Made by a program: the position numbers and the translations under genes | The notes under the pieces: model-generated | Told to the model about the DNA's origin: nothing | The model's input: only the letters and a program-made list of their open reading frames with translations | The model's database searches: none | In this document: positions 15,350 to 24,685 of the stretch, piece by piece | Numbering within the stretch: the first letter of the stretch is position 1 | Layout: every line of letters starts with the position of its first letter | Source of the DNA: Bacteroidales bacterium | GTDB lineage: Bacteria > Bacteroidota > Bacteroidia > Bacteroidales > Bacteroidaceae | Length of the DNA stretch: 36,117 bases | Direction of reading: 5' to 3' | Assembly: GCA_004554665.1 (NCBI GenBank) | Contig: SFKY01000018.1 | Coordinates: 1 to 36,117 of the forward strand

Positions 15350-15386
15350 GTGTACGCCCATCATCTATGGCATCCATACACACTAA

Positions 15387-15427
15387 GTGGCCGTAAACCA
15401 TGCAGCACCCTACATGTTTACGGCCAC
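15387..15427. repeat. 15-bp hairpin GTGGCCGTAAAC(C)ATG in a convergent intergenic region
   Basis: GTGGCCGTAAACCATG (15387-15402) pairs with CATGTTTACGGCCAC (15413-15427) with one bulged C and a 10-base loop. It shares the CCGTAAAC / TTTACGG core with the hairpin at 123-168. It lacks a T tract on either strand, but its position between two 3' ends allows a role in ending or protecting both mRNAs. Confidence 0.7.
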
Positions 15428-15480
15428 AATCACACCCATCCGCTGTACACATCTGGAGGGGATGATACGGGTTATTATGC

Positions 15481-17667
15481 TTACTTCAATTCAAAAACAT
15501 GACTGACACCCTCGTTGGCAGAAAGGATATCAATGCCCACGTTCATCAGATAATCGCCACTGTACTGCCTGCCATTACAGGGAGCCTCAGACACTTTTCC
15601 TGTCTCCAGGTTGATTTCGGTCACGGTATAGTTCTTGGCAGGATCGAGCCCCTGCAGCTTGACCGCAGACAACGGCTCGCGGTAGCGGGGATGCAGGTCG
15701 TAGGCAAATACCACCGCATGCTGCTTGTCTTTGGAGACATAGTTGATGGCACAGTGGTCTGTGGTATAGGGAGAGACCAGACGGTACTGGTCGCCGTCGA
15801 GAATGACCGGCTTCAGACGATGATAGTTGGCCACTGCCTGCTTCAAGAACTTGTATTCATCACCGCTGAGCGACTTGAGGTCTATGTCAAAGCCCAGCTT
15901 GCAAGAACTGCAGACATCTGTGCGGAACTTGACAGAGGCACGCTTGTTCCAGTTGGTCACATGCGACCCCATTGACTTGACGGGGAAGAACTTTGAGATG
16001 CTCCACTGCATATACAGGCGCTCATAGGGGTCGGTATTGTCGGAGCACCAGAACTCGGTAAAGTACTTCAGCGCCTCATAGTCCATACGTGCACCTCCTC
16101 CAGAGCAGAGCATCATGGGCAGGTTGGGATACTTTGCCTTCACACGACTGAAAACATTGTACACACCACGTACGTGGTCGATGTAAAGGCGGCCCTGATT
16201 GTCCTTGAGGTAAGGCGAGTAGATGTTGGTGATAGGGCTGTTGCAGTCCCACTTGAAGTAAGCGACAGCGGGATTCTCGGTCATAATACGGTCTATCACG
16301 CCAAAGACATAATCCTGCACCTTAGGGTTGCTCAGGTCGAGCACGAGCTGGTTGCGATAGTAGTAGCGGTCACGGTTAGGAAGCATGATCACCCACTCGG
16401 GATGCTTCTCAAAGAGCTCGCTCTTGGGATTCACCATCTCCGGCTCCACCCAGATGCCGAATTTCACGCCTGCCTTTTGTGCGTCGCGCACCATGCCGGG
16501 TATTCCCTCGGGCAGTTTGGTGCGGGTAGGCTCCCAGTCGCCCAGTCCTGCATGGTCGTCTTTGCGGGGGTACTTGTTGGCAAACCATCCGTCGTCGAGC
16601 AAGAACATGTCTACGCCCAGGTCTTTGGCGTCTTTCATCAGTTCGGCCAACGATTGCTGGTCGAAGTCGAATCCTGTATTCTCCCAATTATTGAGCAGCG
16701 TCAGACGGTCGCCCATGCCCATATTCAGCTGGTAGCGACGGGCCCAGTCGTGCAGTTGTCGGCTTGCCTCTCCGATGCCGTTGTCGCTCAGTGTAAAGAC
16801 AAATTCGGGGGTGGCAAACACCTCGCCGGCCTTGAGACGGTAGTCACTGGCGTACGAGTTGATGGCAGGAATGATGCGGAGCACACCCACATTGTCGATC
16901 TCGAACGTGAAGCTGAAATTGCCGGTCCATCCTATAGTGCCCAACATGACACGTCCCAATGTCTCTTGCGGCTCAGTGCCTATGCCCAATTGGAAAAAAG
17001 GCTCTGTAAGTTCAGCTGCACGTGAGCCCAGCTTGGTGTCTATCACCTTTTTGCCGGGTCTCAGGATTTCGCAGAAAGGCTGTCCCTCTCGCGCCCAGTC
17101 GCTGTGATAACTGGTAAGGTGATAGGTGTCTGGTTTCAGATACAGCATCATGCTGGCAAAACGCCACAGCGTCACTGGCTTCTTTTCTTGATGGCTGATC
17201 TCGCTCCACGCCTTGATGACGTTATGGTCATGATAGGCCACATAGTGCAGACGCACGCTCACAGGATACTTATCGTCGGCCAGTGAGACGATGGTCTCCG
17301 TACCGCCTTCCACCGGCCTCTGCTCATGGCCTTTATAGTACAGATAGGTGGTCATGTTACCGTCGGCATGGGTGAAGGCAAGCGCCGGCTCAAAAAACTC
17401 CTCATTGCCCGATGCCGGGCATACCTCATGACCTCGCTGGCTCACACTTCCGTCTGATGCGGCATAGACATGCCAGTCGAGTTGGTCATAATCGGCCGCA
17501 TTGGCCAAGGGTTTTCCCATGTAGACCTGATAGAGGCGGCCATTGGGGGCTACTTGCATCACAAGATCGGTATTCTTGGTAGAGATGCGGATGGTCTTTT
17601 TCTGCTGTGCAGATGCCACAGCTGCGCATACCAGCAGCAACAGGGCGATGAAACTGTATTTTCTCAT
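15481..17667 (-). CDS. Exported GH36 alpha-galactosidase
   Basis: A 728-residue glycoside hydrolase with a signal peptide (MRKYSFIALLLLVCAAVASA). A beta-sandwich domain (about 22-310) precedes a TIM barrel (about 320-640) and a small C-terminal beta domain. GH36/clan-D residues are visible: LLDDGWF (near 357-362), the nucleophile Asp474 in YFKWDCN and the acid/base Asp543 in WCSDNTDP. It should release alpha-galactose from raffinose-type sugars or galactomannan in the periplasm or at the surface. It lies 29 bases behind the TonB-dependent receptor gene, so the receptor probably imports its substrate or product. Confidence 0.92.
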   Translation of the reverse strand: MRKYSFIALLLLVCAAVASAQQKKTIRISTKNTDLVMQVAPNGRLYQVYMGKPLANAADYDQLDWHVYAASDGSVSQRGHEVCPASGNEEFFEPALAFTHADGNMTTYLYYKGHEQRPVEGGTETIVSLADDKYPVSVRLHYVAYHDHNVIKAWSEISHQEKKPVTLWRFASMMLYLKPDTYHLTSYHSDWAREGQPFCEILRPGKKVIDTKLGSRAAELTEPFFQLGIGTEPQETLGRVMLGTIGWTGNFSFTFEIDNVGVLRIIPAINSYASDYRLKAGEVFATPEFVFTLSDNGIGEASRQLHDWARRYQLNMGMGDRLTLLNNWENTGFDFDQQSLAELMKDAKDLGVDMFLLDDGWFANKYPRKDDHAGLGDWEPTRTKLPEGIPGMVRDAQKAGVKFGIWVEPEMVNPKSELFEKHPEWVIMLPNRDRYYYRNQLVLDLSNPKVQDYVFGVIDRIMTENPAVAYFKWDCNSPITNIYSPYLKDNQGRLYIDHVRGVYNVFSRVKAKYPNLPMMLCSGGGARMDYEALKYFTEFWCSDNTDPYERLYMQWSISKFFPVKSMGSHVTNWNKRASVKFRTDVCSSCKLGFDIDLKSLSGDEYKFLKQAVANYHRLKPVILDGDQYRLVSPYTTDHCAINYVSKDKQHAVVFAYDLHPRYREPLSAVKLQGLDPAKNYTVTEINLETGKVSEAPCNGRQYSGDYLMNVGIDILSANEGVSHVFELK

Positions 17668-17696
17668 TTTCTCGGTTATTGTTAATTAGGTGATGA

Positions 17697-20000
17697 TTAG
17701 AACTTGATAGAGGCGTTAAACTCCACGGTGAAGGGGCGCATATAGTTGCCGCTCATATAGTTGCCGGCATATTTTGCCGCCTCTTCCTTATTGATGAGCT
17801 CCGAACCGCTGATGGTACCCTTGGCACCTTTCTCGTTGAAGATGTTGACTACGCTGGCTCCAAGGCTCAGATGCTTGTTTACATCCCAGTTGACACCGCC
17901 GAAAGTTTCCCAGTGCCCATTAAAGTAGAGGGCTTCCTGAAGATTGGCATAGGTCTTGCCAAAATATCTGAAACTCAGCCATGCATTGAGGTTGCGGGTG
18001 ATATTGTACTTGGGGTCAAGCTCGATGAGTATCTGCGGAATCTCCTTTACTATCATGTTGTTGGCATCGACGGTCATCTGCTGTCCGTCGTTGAAGGTAA
18101 CGCTGGCACTGTAATTCTTGTACACCGGCTTCTGATAGGTGAACAGCGCGTGCAACTGGAAATTTCTGAATGGTTTCAACTCGGCCGATGTGGTCCATCC
18201 CAGTGTCTGGATATCATAGATGAGCAGCACGGTCTTTCCTTCGTTGGTGCCGGGCTTTGTAAGATTCTGTTGGTCGATATTATTGGATTTGGCAATGTAA
18301 GTGACCATCGACGAGAGGTCAACCCAGGCATTGCGGTAGTAGACTCCACCACGTATGAGTGGGATGGTCACGCGGTTGTACTGCTCCTCTGTGGGACCTG
18401 TGCCGGCATACTCGCTGATGCGGGGGAATCGTGTGGCAATGGTGGCATCGGCCGTGAGTCCCATCTGCCGTGTCAGGCTATAGGTAGCCTGCAGAGTGGC
18501 AGCGTAGTTGAGCTTGTTTTTGGTCACATTGGCCGGACGTATGCTGTGGCTGGTGGCCACGATATGGCCATCTGCATCAGTGGCATAGGTCTGGAAGTCC
18601 CCTATGTGGAAGCCCTGGAAGCGAGAGGAGGCTATCTGGTCTGCGCTCATGCGATAATACTCCAAGCGGCCTCCGAAGAAGAGGTGAAGCCGGTCGGTAG
18701 CCTGCCAACTGTCAGTGGCATAGAGGGCCAACTTGTTTTCTGAGCCTACCGTGTACTCGGGACTCAGCTCATTGAATCCGAAGGTCTGCGACCGCTGTGG
18801 GGTCTGTGTGGGGTCTGTGGGATTCACATAGTTGGCATAGAGCACTGTGGGATACGGCTCAACAGTACCAGCCCACTGAAACGAGGCCGAATGATAGTCC
18901 AGATGGTAGTACCACTCGTTAAGTCCCACCATCAGCTTGTGGTTACCCAACCGTTTATTCATCTCGGTGGTGAGGAGTGCATTGCGCACTTTTCCGAAGT
19001 GAAGCCATGTACGTCTTCCCTCTATGAGACCCTCGTAGGCGCTACCGTCCTCGACGGTGTAGCCATCGGCAGCCGTGACACGGCTGATGGTGCTTCCACC
19101 AAAATCCACATAGTCGGCGCGTGGTGCATCCATGTATTTGGCGTTGAGTTTCCATTGCAGGCCGTTGGCAAACGTATAGTCGGCAATGAGGGCTATCTCG
19201 TTGGCACGGTTTTCTTGGGCATCGGTCAGGTTCCAGGTCATCATCTGACCGGTCATGGTATCCATATACCTGAAACTGCCACTGCGGGGAACGTAGGAAT
19301 CGAGGCCCGGATCAAAGCCCTGCACCTTCTCTATGGAGCCGTCGCCTTTGTATATAAACGGCGCAGCATTGGCAAAGTTGCCCGGATTCTTGCTTCGCGA
19401 GTGTTTGTAGAGCAACGACACACGGCCTTGGGTGCCCAGCAGACGGGTAATACCGAGATGGTAGAGCTCGGTGCGGTCGGCATAGTCGGCGTACCTCAGT
19501 CTGAAGCTTCCCGGATCAAAGTTCTGGTAGGTGCCAAAAGTGTATAGCCAGTTGGCAGACATGCTTCCAGAGAGGTTGAGGTCGAATGTCTGCTGTCCGA
19601 AATGGTTGGCATGATAGTTGAGTTTGCCCTTAAACTCTTTCTGTCCTATCTCACTGAAAGCTGTGACCGAATAGGCAATATTGCCGGTAGCAATGGCCGA
19701 CTCGGATGGTGTCATCAATCCCATTCCTGCCAAAGAAGCATCGTTTCTCCAATGTGCAGAGAGTTTGTGCACAGTAGAAGAATAGACAGCAGGCAGCCCG
19801 TTTTCATAGACGGTCACGTCCTCGCTGGGCAAGCCAATCTGGATTTCACGCGGCTTGTTGGCATCTGCTGCGTTGAGCATGACATTGCGGTCATCTTTCT
19901 TACCCGTGTCTGTAGAGTCAGGAGCAATGGTGGAAGTCGCGGTTACTTGGATAGCTGCAAATGTGACTGCAGCCAGGGTCAAACTTCTGATTGTTTTCAT
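17697..20000 (-). CDS. TonB-dependent outer-membrane receptor
   Basis: A 767-residue receptor, first gene of the operon with GH36. The start at 20000 is chosen because it gives a signal peptide (MKTIRSLTLAAVTFAAIQVTA); the frame is open further upstream but runs through the promoter. The plug (to about 150) contains KPREIQIGLPSEDVTVYENGLP; the rest is a 22-strand-type barrel ending in RPFTVEFNASIKF with a terminal aromatic. The carboxypeptidase-like N-terminal domain and the roughly 1000-residue length of SusC are missing, and no SusD gene is nearby. It is thus a classic-size receptor; uptake of an alpha-galactoside is inferred from GH36 only. Confidence 0.88.
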   Translation of the reverse strand: MKTIRSLTLAAVTFAAIQVTATSTIAPDSTDTGKKDDRNVMLNAADANKPREIQIGLPSEDVTVYENGLPAVYSSTVHKLSAHWRNDASLAGMGLMTPSESAIATGNIAYSVTAFSEIGQKEFKGKLNYHANHFGQQTFDLNLSGSMSANWLYTFGTYQNFDPGSFRLRYADYADRTELYHLGITRLLGTQGRVSLLYKHSRSKNPGNFANAAPFIYKGDGSIEKVQGFDPGLDSYVPRSGSFRYMDTMTGQMMTWNLTDAQENRANEIALIADYTFANGLQWKLNAKYMDAPRADYVDFGGSTISRVTAADGYTVEDGSAYEGLIEGRRTWLHFGKVRNALLTTEMNKRLGNHKLMVGLNEWYYHLDYHSASFQWAGTVEPYPTVLYANYVNPTDPTQTPQRSQTFGFNELSPEYTVGSENKLALYATDSWQATDRLHLFFGGRLEYYRMSADQIASSRFQGFHIGDFQTYATDADGHIVATSHSIRPANVTKNKLNYAATLQATYSLTRQMGLTADATIATRFPRISEYAGTGPTEEQYNRVTIPLIRGGVYYRNAWVDLSSMVTYIAKSNNIDQQNLTKPGTNEGKTVLLIYDIQTLGWTTSAELKPFRNFQLHALFTYQKPVYKNYSASVTFNDGQQMTVDANNMIVKEIPQILIELDPKYNITRNLNAWLSFRYFGKTYANLQEALYFNGHWETFGGVNWDVNKHLSLGASVVNIFNEKGAKGTISGSELINKEEAAKYAGNYMSGNYMRPFTVEFNASIKF

Positions 20001-20039
20001 ATTCGTTATGATTTTTAGTTGGTTTTTTGTTTCCGGTTG

Positions 20040-20047
20040 CAAAGTTA
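20040..20047 (-). promoter_or_regulatory. -7 element for the receptor-GH36 operon
   Basis: Read on the minus strand, TAACTTTG matches TAnnTTTG, 39 bases before the receptor ATG. No clear -33 partner. Confidence 0.5.
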
Positions 20048-20206
20048 TGGGCTTTCCCCCCATCCTTGGTTCTACAGGTAGGGGTCTGGTAGTGCCCAAG
20101 TAGACATCCACGGCCACAACTGGGCTCTGAAAGAATTGAGATACAAAGTTTTCTGAGACTTAACATCTTTTACCAAAGTAGATACTCTGTAGTTGGGAAA
20201 TAATCT

Positions 20207-20214
20207 TACCTTTG
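20207..20214 (+). promoter_or_regulatory. -7 element for the DUF6377-like regulator gene
   Basis: TACCTTTG matches TAnnTTTG, 50 bases before the ATG at 20265. The -33 region is weak. Both divergent promoters lie in the 264-base gap 20001-20264, where no other structure was recognised. Confidence 0.55.
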
Positions 20215-20264
20215 CAATATCTTTCAAAAGACACCTTGGTCTAACATAACAGCCATCACCCGAT

Positions 20265-21959
20265 ATGCGTACCATCATCGCCATCCTCCTCACTGCGACC
20301 TGCCTGCAGGCCTATGCAGACAACATCCAGCCCTTGCTCCAACGGCTCGACAGCTACCTCGGTCGCCGCGACCACTACATGCAGGCCAAGCAGCATCGGC
20401 TCGACAGCCTCAAAGCCCTGCTTGCCCGCCAAGACGAGGCTGGGCAGCTCCGCACACTGTGGACAATGGGGCAGGAGTATTTCACATACAGTTACGATTC
20501 GGCCATTGTCTACTCCCAACGCCAGATGCAGCTGGCCGCAAAGCTGCACGATGAGCAGGCACTCACCATTGGGCGCATGCACCAATCTCTCCTTATGGCC
20601 ACCAGCGGATTCTACAGCCAAGCCGATGCTTCGATGTGCGCAATAGACACCACAAGACTCTGTAAGGAAACAAGGTTTTACTACAACTATACCATGACTT
20701 GGCTCTACAACTACTGGAGCAGCTACTGTGCAGACGAGCACTTTGCCCCCCAGTTGTCTGACAAGCGCATCACCTATCTGTCACGTGCCCTGTCATCGCT
20801 ATCCTCCATCATGGCTTCAGACACAACCCAGGCATCTGTCGCCCTCCCATCGTCCAACGCTTCGTCATCTTACCAGCTCTTAAGCACACCGAGGGAAACA
20901 CGAGCATACTATTATTATCTGTTGGCCGAAAAAATCTTTCTGGCCGATGCCAACGACAAGCGCAGCCGCAAGTACTATGCGATGACCCTTGAGAACGCCC
21001 ACATAAACGAGCGTGTCTACGCCTGCGCCGCCTATGGCCTGGCCCGCTGCTACAAGCAAACCGGAGACACCGACAAGTACCTGCAGTTCTTGGTAGATGC
21101 AGCCATATCCGATATCGTTTGCCCACTCAAGGAAAACCTGGCCCTACAAGAACTATCGATGTATCTCTTTAACCGTGACCGAGACTATGCTGAGCGCGCT
21201 GCACGATACATCAACTACTCGATGGAAGACGCCCAGTTTTACAACAACAGGCTCCGAATCATAGAAATCTCCAAGATTTTGCCGGTCATCTCAACTGCCT
21301 ACCAACAGAAAATAAGCCGGCAGGAGTACGCCCAACGATGGGTATTGCTCTTGGTGAGCCTGTTAGCCTTGACCTTGGTGCTGCTACTATTCTACCTTCG
21401 CCGCCAAAACAGCAAGCTATGTCTCAGTCGCCAAGAGGCAAGGAAACGCATGGAGGAGATGGAGGCACTCAACTGCCAACTGGAGATGACCAACCGCAAA
21501 CGGGAAACCTACCTGCGGCTCTTCATGGACATCAGCGCGGCCTACATACACAAGCTGGCCGAGTACAGAAAACTGGTTAGCCGTAAAATCAAGGCCAACC
21601 AATCCGCCGACTTGCTCAAACAAATCAACAGTTACCGCCTGGCCGAAGAGGAAGCCACCACTTTCAACACCCGTTTCGACAAAGCGTTTCTGGAACTGTA
21701 TCCTAACTTTGTATCAGAACTGAACCTGCTGCTCACAGCCGACAACCAGATACAGTTGCCTACGGCTACCAGCCTTACCACCGAGGTGCGCATCTACGCC
21801 CTCATGCGCTTGGGAGTGACGGAGAGCCAGAAGATCGCCACCCTATTGTTTTACTCGCCCCAGACGGTTTACAACTACAAAACTGCCATGCGCAACAAGG
21901 CCAAAAACAGAGACACCTTCGAAGAAGATGTAAACCATCTGTGCAAGATTATAGTATAA
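20265..21959 (+). CDS. DUF6377-like membrane-bound transcriptional regulator
   Basis: A 564-residue protein with a signal peptide (MRTIIAILLTATCLQAYA), a helical TPR-like periplasmic region (about 20-355), one membrane helix (359-378), a cytoplasmic coiled coil (about 382-412, SRQEARKRMEEMEALNCQLEM) and a C-terminal LuxR-like helix-turn-helix (about 508-545; EVRIYALMRLGVTESQKIA then YSPQTVYNYK). The layout fits the Bacteroidetes group annotated as DUF6377. It could sense a sugar or envelope signal and act on DNA directly. It is divergent from the receptor-GH36 operon, which is its probable target. The ligand is not evident. Confidence 0.8.
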   Translation: MRTIIAILLTATCLQAYADNIQPLLQRLDSYLGRRDHYMQAKQHRLDSLKALLARQDEAGQLRTLWTMGQEYFTYSYDSAIVYSQRQMQLAAKLHDEQALTIGRMHQSLLMATSGFYSQADASMCAIDTTRLCKETRFYYNYTMTWLYNYWSSYCADEHFAPQLSDKRITYLSRALSSLSSIMASDTTQASVALPSSNASSSYQLLSTPRETRAYYYYLLAEKIFLADANDKRSRKYYAMTLENAHINERVYACAAYGLARCYKQTGDTDKYLQFLVDAAISDIVCPLKENLALQELSMYLFNRDRDYAERAARYINYSMEDAQFYNNRLRIIEISKILPVISTAYQQKISRQEYAQRWVLLLVSLLALTLVLLLFYLRRQNSKLCLSRQEARKRMEEMEALNCQLEMTNRKRETYLRLFMDISAAYIHKLAEYRKLVSRKIKANQSADLLKQINSYRLAEEEATTFNTRFDKAFLELYPNFVSELNLLLTADNQIQLPTATSLTTEVRIYALMRLGVTESQKIATLLFYSPQTVYNYKTAMRNKAKNRDTFEEDVNHLCKIIV

Positions 21960-21992
21960 GCCAGCAGGACCATCACTGCCATAAAAATGGCC

Positions 21993-22682
21993 TCACAGCT
22001 TGCCCTCCTCACGGTAGCTGTAATAGGCACCATCGGTCACGATGACATGGTCGAGGAAGTGGAGGCGCATCAGCCCGGCCGCTTTCTGGATACGTTCGGT
22101 GAGCCGGTCGTCCTCCCTGCTGGGCCGCAACTGGTTACTAGGATGGTTATGGCAAAAAGCCAGTACGGTGGCATTGCAGAGCAGTGCCTCTTTCATCATC
22201 ACCCTGATATCGACAGCCGTCTCACTGAGTCCGCCGTGGCTCAGCCGCACCGCCTTGATGAGCTTGAAACCCTGGTTGAGATACAACGCCCAGGCCTCTT
22301 CCACGTCCAGGTCCTGCATCTTGCCGTGCATGACCCGGTAGAGCGCATCGGCACTGTCGATGACGGGACGGTCCTCGGGACGCGAGGCATGGCGGCGCTT
22401 GCCCAGTTCGCAAGCTGCAAGGATGGTCACTGCCTTGGCAGGTCCCATACCGTTGTACCGCTCCAGTTCGTGGATACCCATCTTACCGAGGGTATTGAGA
22501 TTGTTGTTGCAATCGGCGAGGATGTCTTTCATCAGGTCCACCGCGCTCTGCTTGGGAGAGCCGGAACCGATGAGGATGGCGAGCAACTCGGCGTTGGAGA
22601 GATTCTCAGCGCCGATGCGGAGCAGTTTTTCGCGCGGGCGGTCTTCCTCCGCCCACTGGTTGATGGCAAGTTTGTCGGTCAT
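21993..22682 (-). CDS. radC: RadC-family JAB-domain protein
   Basis: A 229-residue protein of the RadC (UPF0758) family. The N-terminal helix-hairpin-helix region (about 20-95; YNGMGPAKAVTIL) is followed by an MPN/JAB metalloprotease-like domain (about 105-229) with the zinc-binding pattern in FCHNHPSNQLRPSREDD. The historic DNA-repair name is doubtful; the biochemical role remains unsettled. It is the last gene of a minus-strand group, 15 bases after the glycosyltransferase, and ends 33 bases from the convergent regulator gene. Confidence 0.94.
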   Translation of the reverse strand: MTDKLAINQWAEEDRPREKLLRIGAENLSNAELLAILIGSGSPKQSAVDLMKDILADCNNNLNTLGKMGIHELERYNGMGPAKAVTILAACELGKRRHASRPEDRPVIDSADALYRVMHGKMQDLDVEEAWALYLNQGFKLIKAVRLSHGGLSETAVDIRVMMKEALLCNATVLAFCHNHPSNQLRPSREDDRLTERIQKAAGLMRLHFLDHVIVTDGAYYSYREEGKL

Positions 22683-22697
22683 GGGAAGAGACAGGGA

Positions 22698-23741
22698 TTA
22701 TTTATAAAAAGTCTTCTCATAGGCGGCAAACTCGCTCTGCCCTCTCACACACCGTTTCCACCATGCGGAGAGAAAACCGCAGCCATAGCCCGTGAGCTGG
22801 ATAAAGGCCGAGGGGACACTGAGCAGCCCCACCTGCAGGCTCCGCGACATGAGCGAGGAGTGGATCAGGATGAGCAGGGCATAGAGCACAATGGGCGCGA
22901 GACCGCCGGCGACGAGCCATGCCGCCACACAGTGCGCGGCAGGCACTGCCAGCCACAGCACGAGTCCCACCAGCACACAGAGCGTCAAGGCTGCCACACC
23001 CAGCGTAAAGACCATCGGCAGGAGATGCACCAGCTTGAGACTGTCGGGATACTTCTTATAGAGATTGATACGGGCGATACCGCTGTTGAACACCTGTCTC
23101 CAGAACTTGCGGAAGTCAGTACGCCGCTTGTGCCACACCCACGCTTCGGGGAAGAGCCGGCATGCGCATCCCGAACGGAAGATGCGGATGGAGAAATCGA
23201 TGTCTTCACCGAAACGCATCTTGGAGAAGCCGCCCAACTGGCGGTAGATGTCGGCACGTATGCCCATATTGAACGAGCGGGGATAAAACTTGTCCAGCTT
23301 TTTCTTGCCGCCACGTATGCCACCGGTGGTGAAAAAACTGGTCATGGAGTAAGAGATGGCTTTCTGGACGGGCGTGAACGACGGGTGTGCGCTGTCGGGG
23401 CCTCCAAAGGCGTCGGCCGGCCGGTTGCGGAGCTCGTCGTCTACCGCCTGCAGATAGCCGGCAGGCAAGACGACATCCGAATCGAGCACGATAAGATACT
23501 CGCCCGAGGCACGCTCAGCCCCATAGTTGCGGCTCTGGCCGGGTCCGGAGTTGGGTTTGTTGTAATAATGGAGCGGCAAGCGGTCTGCATACTTGTCGCA
23601 GACGGTCTGGCAGGGCAACGAGGAGCCGTCTTCCACAATGATGACCTCAAAGTCGGTCAGCGTCTGTGCCGTCAGGCTTTCCAGAAGCTCGTCCACCTCG
23701 TCGGGACGGTTGTAAACGGGTACGATAATGCTGTATCTCAT
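22698..23741 (-). CDS. Family 2 glycosyltransferase with C-terminal membrane helices
   Basis: A 347-residue GT-A glycosyltransferase. The N-terminal domain shows MRYSIIVPVYNRPDEV, IIVEDGSS, the metal-binding VLDSDV (near 90-95) and EDIDFSIRIF with the likely catalytic acidic residues. Two to three hydrophobic segments (about 240-305) anchor it in the inner membrane. The donor and acceptor cannot be predicted; no polysaccharide cluster surrounds it. It is the middle gene of efp - GT2 - radC, behind a hairpin terminator, so it may have its own promoter, although none is clear. Confidence 0.9.
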   Translation of the reverse strand: MRYSIIVPVYNRPDEVDELLESLTAQTLTDFEVIIVEDGSSLPCQTVCDKYADRLPLHYYNKPNSGPGQSRNYGAERASGEYLIVLDSDVVLPAGYLQAVDDELRNRPADAFGGPDSAHPSFTPVQKAISYSMTSFFTTGGIRGGKKKLDKFYPRSFNMGIRADIYRQLGGFSKMRFGEDIDFSIRIFRSGCACRLFPEAWVWHKRRTDFRKFWRQVFNSGIARINLYKKYPDSLKLVHLLPMVFTLGVAALTLCVLVGLVLWLAVPAAHCVAAWLVAGGLAPIVLYALLILIHSSLMSRSLQVGLLSVPSAFIQLTGYGCGFLSAWWKRCVRGQSEFAAYEKTFYK

Positions 23742-23796
23742 CGTGCAAAAGGATTGGATGTATAGGATAAGAAGCGGCTGCGGCCATGCCGCAAAC

Positions 23797-23847
23797 GCAA
23801 AAACCTATATCAATGACAAGGCTGCACCCGATCAGTGATATAGGTTT
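23797..23847 (-). terminator. Terminator after efp (minus strand)
   Basis: AAACCTATATCA (23801-23812) and TGATATAGGTTT (23836-23847) pair perfectly over 12 bp with a 23-base loop. On the minus strand the stem is followed by a short T run (ending TTTTTG). It separates efp from the glycosyltransferase gene. Confidence 0.7.
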
Positions 23848-23873
23848 GGACGAAATATATCGCGATGTCCTGA

Positions 23874-24440
23874 TTATTCGTTGACACGGCTGATATAGCT
23901 GCCGTCGCGTGTGTCGACCATGATGGTCTCGCCCTCGTTGATAAACAGGGGTACGCGCACGGTGGCACCCGACTCAAGCGTTGCGGGCTTGGTGGCGTTG
24001 GTGGCGGTATTGCCCTTGATACCCGGCTCGCTATGTGTAATCTTGAGCGTGGTCTTCACAGGCATCTCGGCCAGCAGGATGGTACCGTCTGACGTATCGG
24101 TCACAACCTCTACCACGTCGCCTTCCTTCATAAACTCCACACCTGTAATCTGGTGAGAGGGGATAGGAATCTGCTCAAAAGTTTCCTGGTTCATGAAGAT
24201 GCGGCCCGTAGCGTCCTCATAGAGATACTGATAGGGACGGCGCTCTACACGAACGTCCTCGAGCTTGAAGCCAATCTGGAAAGTACGCTCCAGCACGCGG
24301 CCGTCAGACACATTCTTCAGCTTGGTGATCATTACGGTGTTTCCCTTACCCGGCTTCCTGTGCTGGAAGTCGATACAAGTCCAGATCTTGCCATCGAGAC
24401 GGATGCAAGTTCCGATCTTAATTTCCTGAGAGTTAATCAT
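23874..24440 (-). CDS. efp: Translation elongation factor P
   Basis: Rescues ribosomes stalled at polyproline stretches. The start at 24440 (MINSQEIKIG) gives 188 residues, the normal EF-P length; the frame is open for 15 more codons upstream but these include the leader. Three domains: KOW-like (1-65), OB (about 66-128) and C-terminal OB (about 130-188; PGIKGNTATNATKPATLESG, VPLFINEGETIMVDTRDGSY). The tip residue that is modified in many bacteria is Lys32 in KPGKGNT. No epmA/epmB or earP neighbours are seen. Confidence 0.97.
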   Translation of the reverse strand: MINSQEIKIGTCIRLDGKIWTCIDFQHRKPGKGNTVMITKLKNVSDGRVLERTFQIGFKLEDVRVERRPYQYLYEDATGRIFMNQETFEQIPIPSHQITGVEFMKEGDVVEVVTDTSDGTILLAEMPVKTTLKITHSEPGIKGNTATNATKPATLESGATVRVPLFINEGETIMVDTRDGSYISRVNE

Positions 24441-24482
24441 TGTTGTTATGCTATGTATTATTAATGTGCTGTAATTGCGGTG

Positions 24483-24490
24483 CAAAGTTA
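24483..24490 (-). promoter_or_regulatory. -7 element for efp
   Basis: On the minus strand TAACTTTG matches TAnnTTTG, 42 bases before the efp ATG. The upstream box is not clear. Confidence 0.5.
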
Positions 24491-24541
24491 CGATATTTTT
24501 AGAAAAAAACAGCTATTTTGTACTGAAATTTCGCGTAATTC

Positions 24542-24572
24542 TTTGTTATTTCGAAAATTATGCGTACTTTTG
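24542..24572 (+). promoter_or_regulatory. Promoter of rpmH
   Basis: TTTG (24542-24545), 19 bases, TACTTTTG (24565-24572): a full match to the Bacteroidetes consensus, with a leader of about 105 bases before rpmH. The leader has no long hairpin that I can see. Confidence 0.75.
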
Positions 24573-24685
24573 CAACCCAAAAAGGTGCGAACCCTGCCCA
24601 CCTGCGTGCCGTTTGGCCGGAAGAGGGCGTGCAGATTCGGGTCTTGCAGGATGCAAAGAATAATAACAAATAAATATTTACGATA

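Noticed and set aside
20001..20117. N-terminal extension of the TonB receptor
   Set aside because: It would cover the -7 box and place about 39 non-signal residues before a good signal peptide.
21987..23765. 592-codon plus-strand open frame
   Set aside because: It covers radC and the glycosyltransferase in antisense; both minus-strand genes have intact family motifs and the plus translation has no domain.
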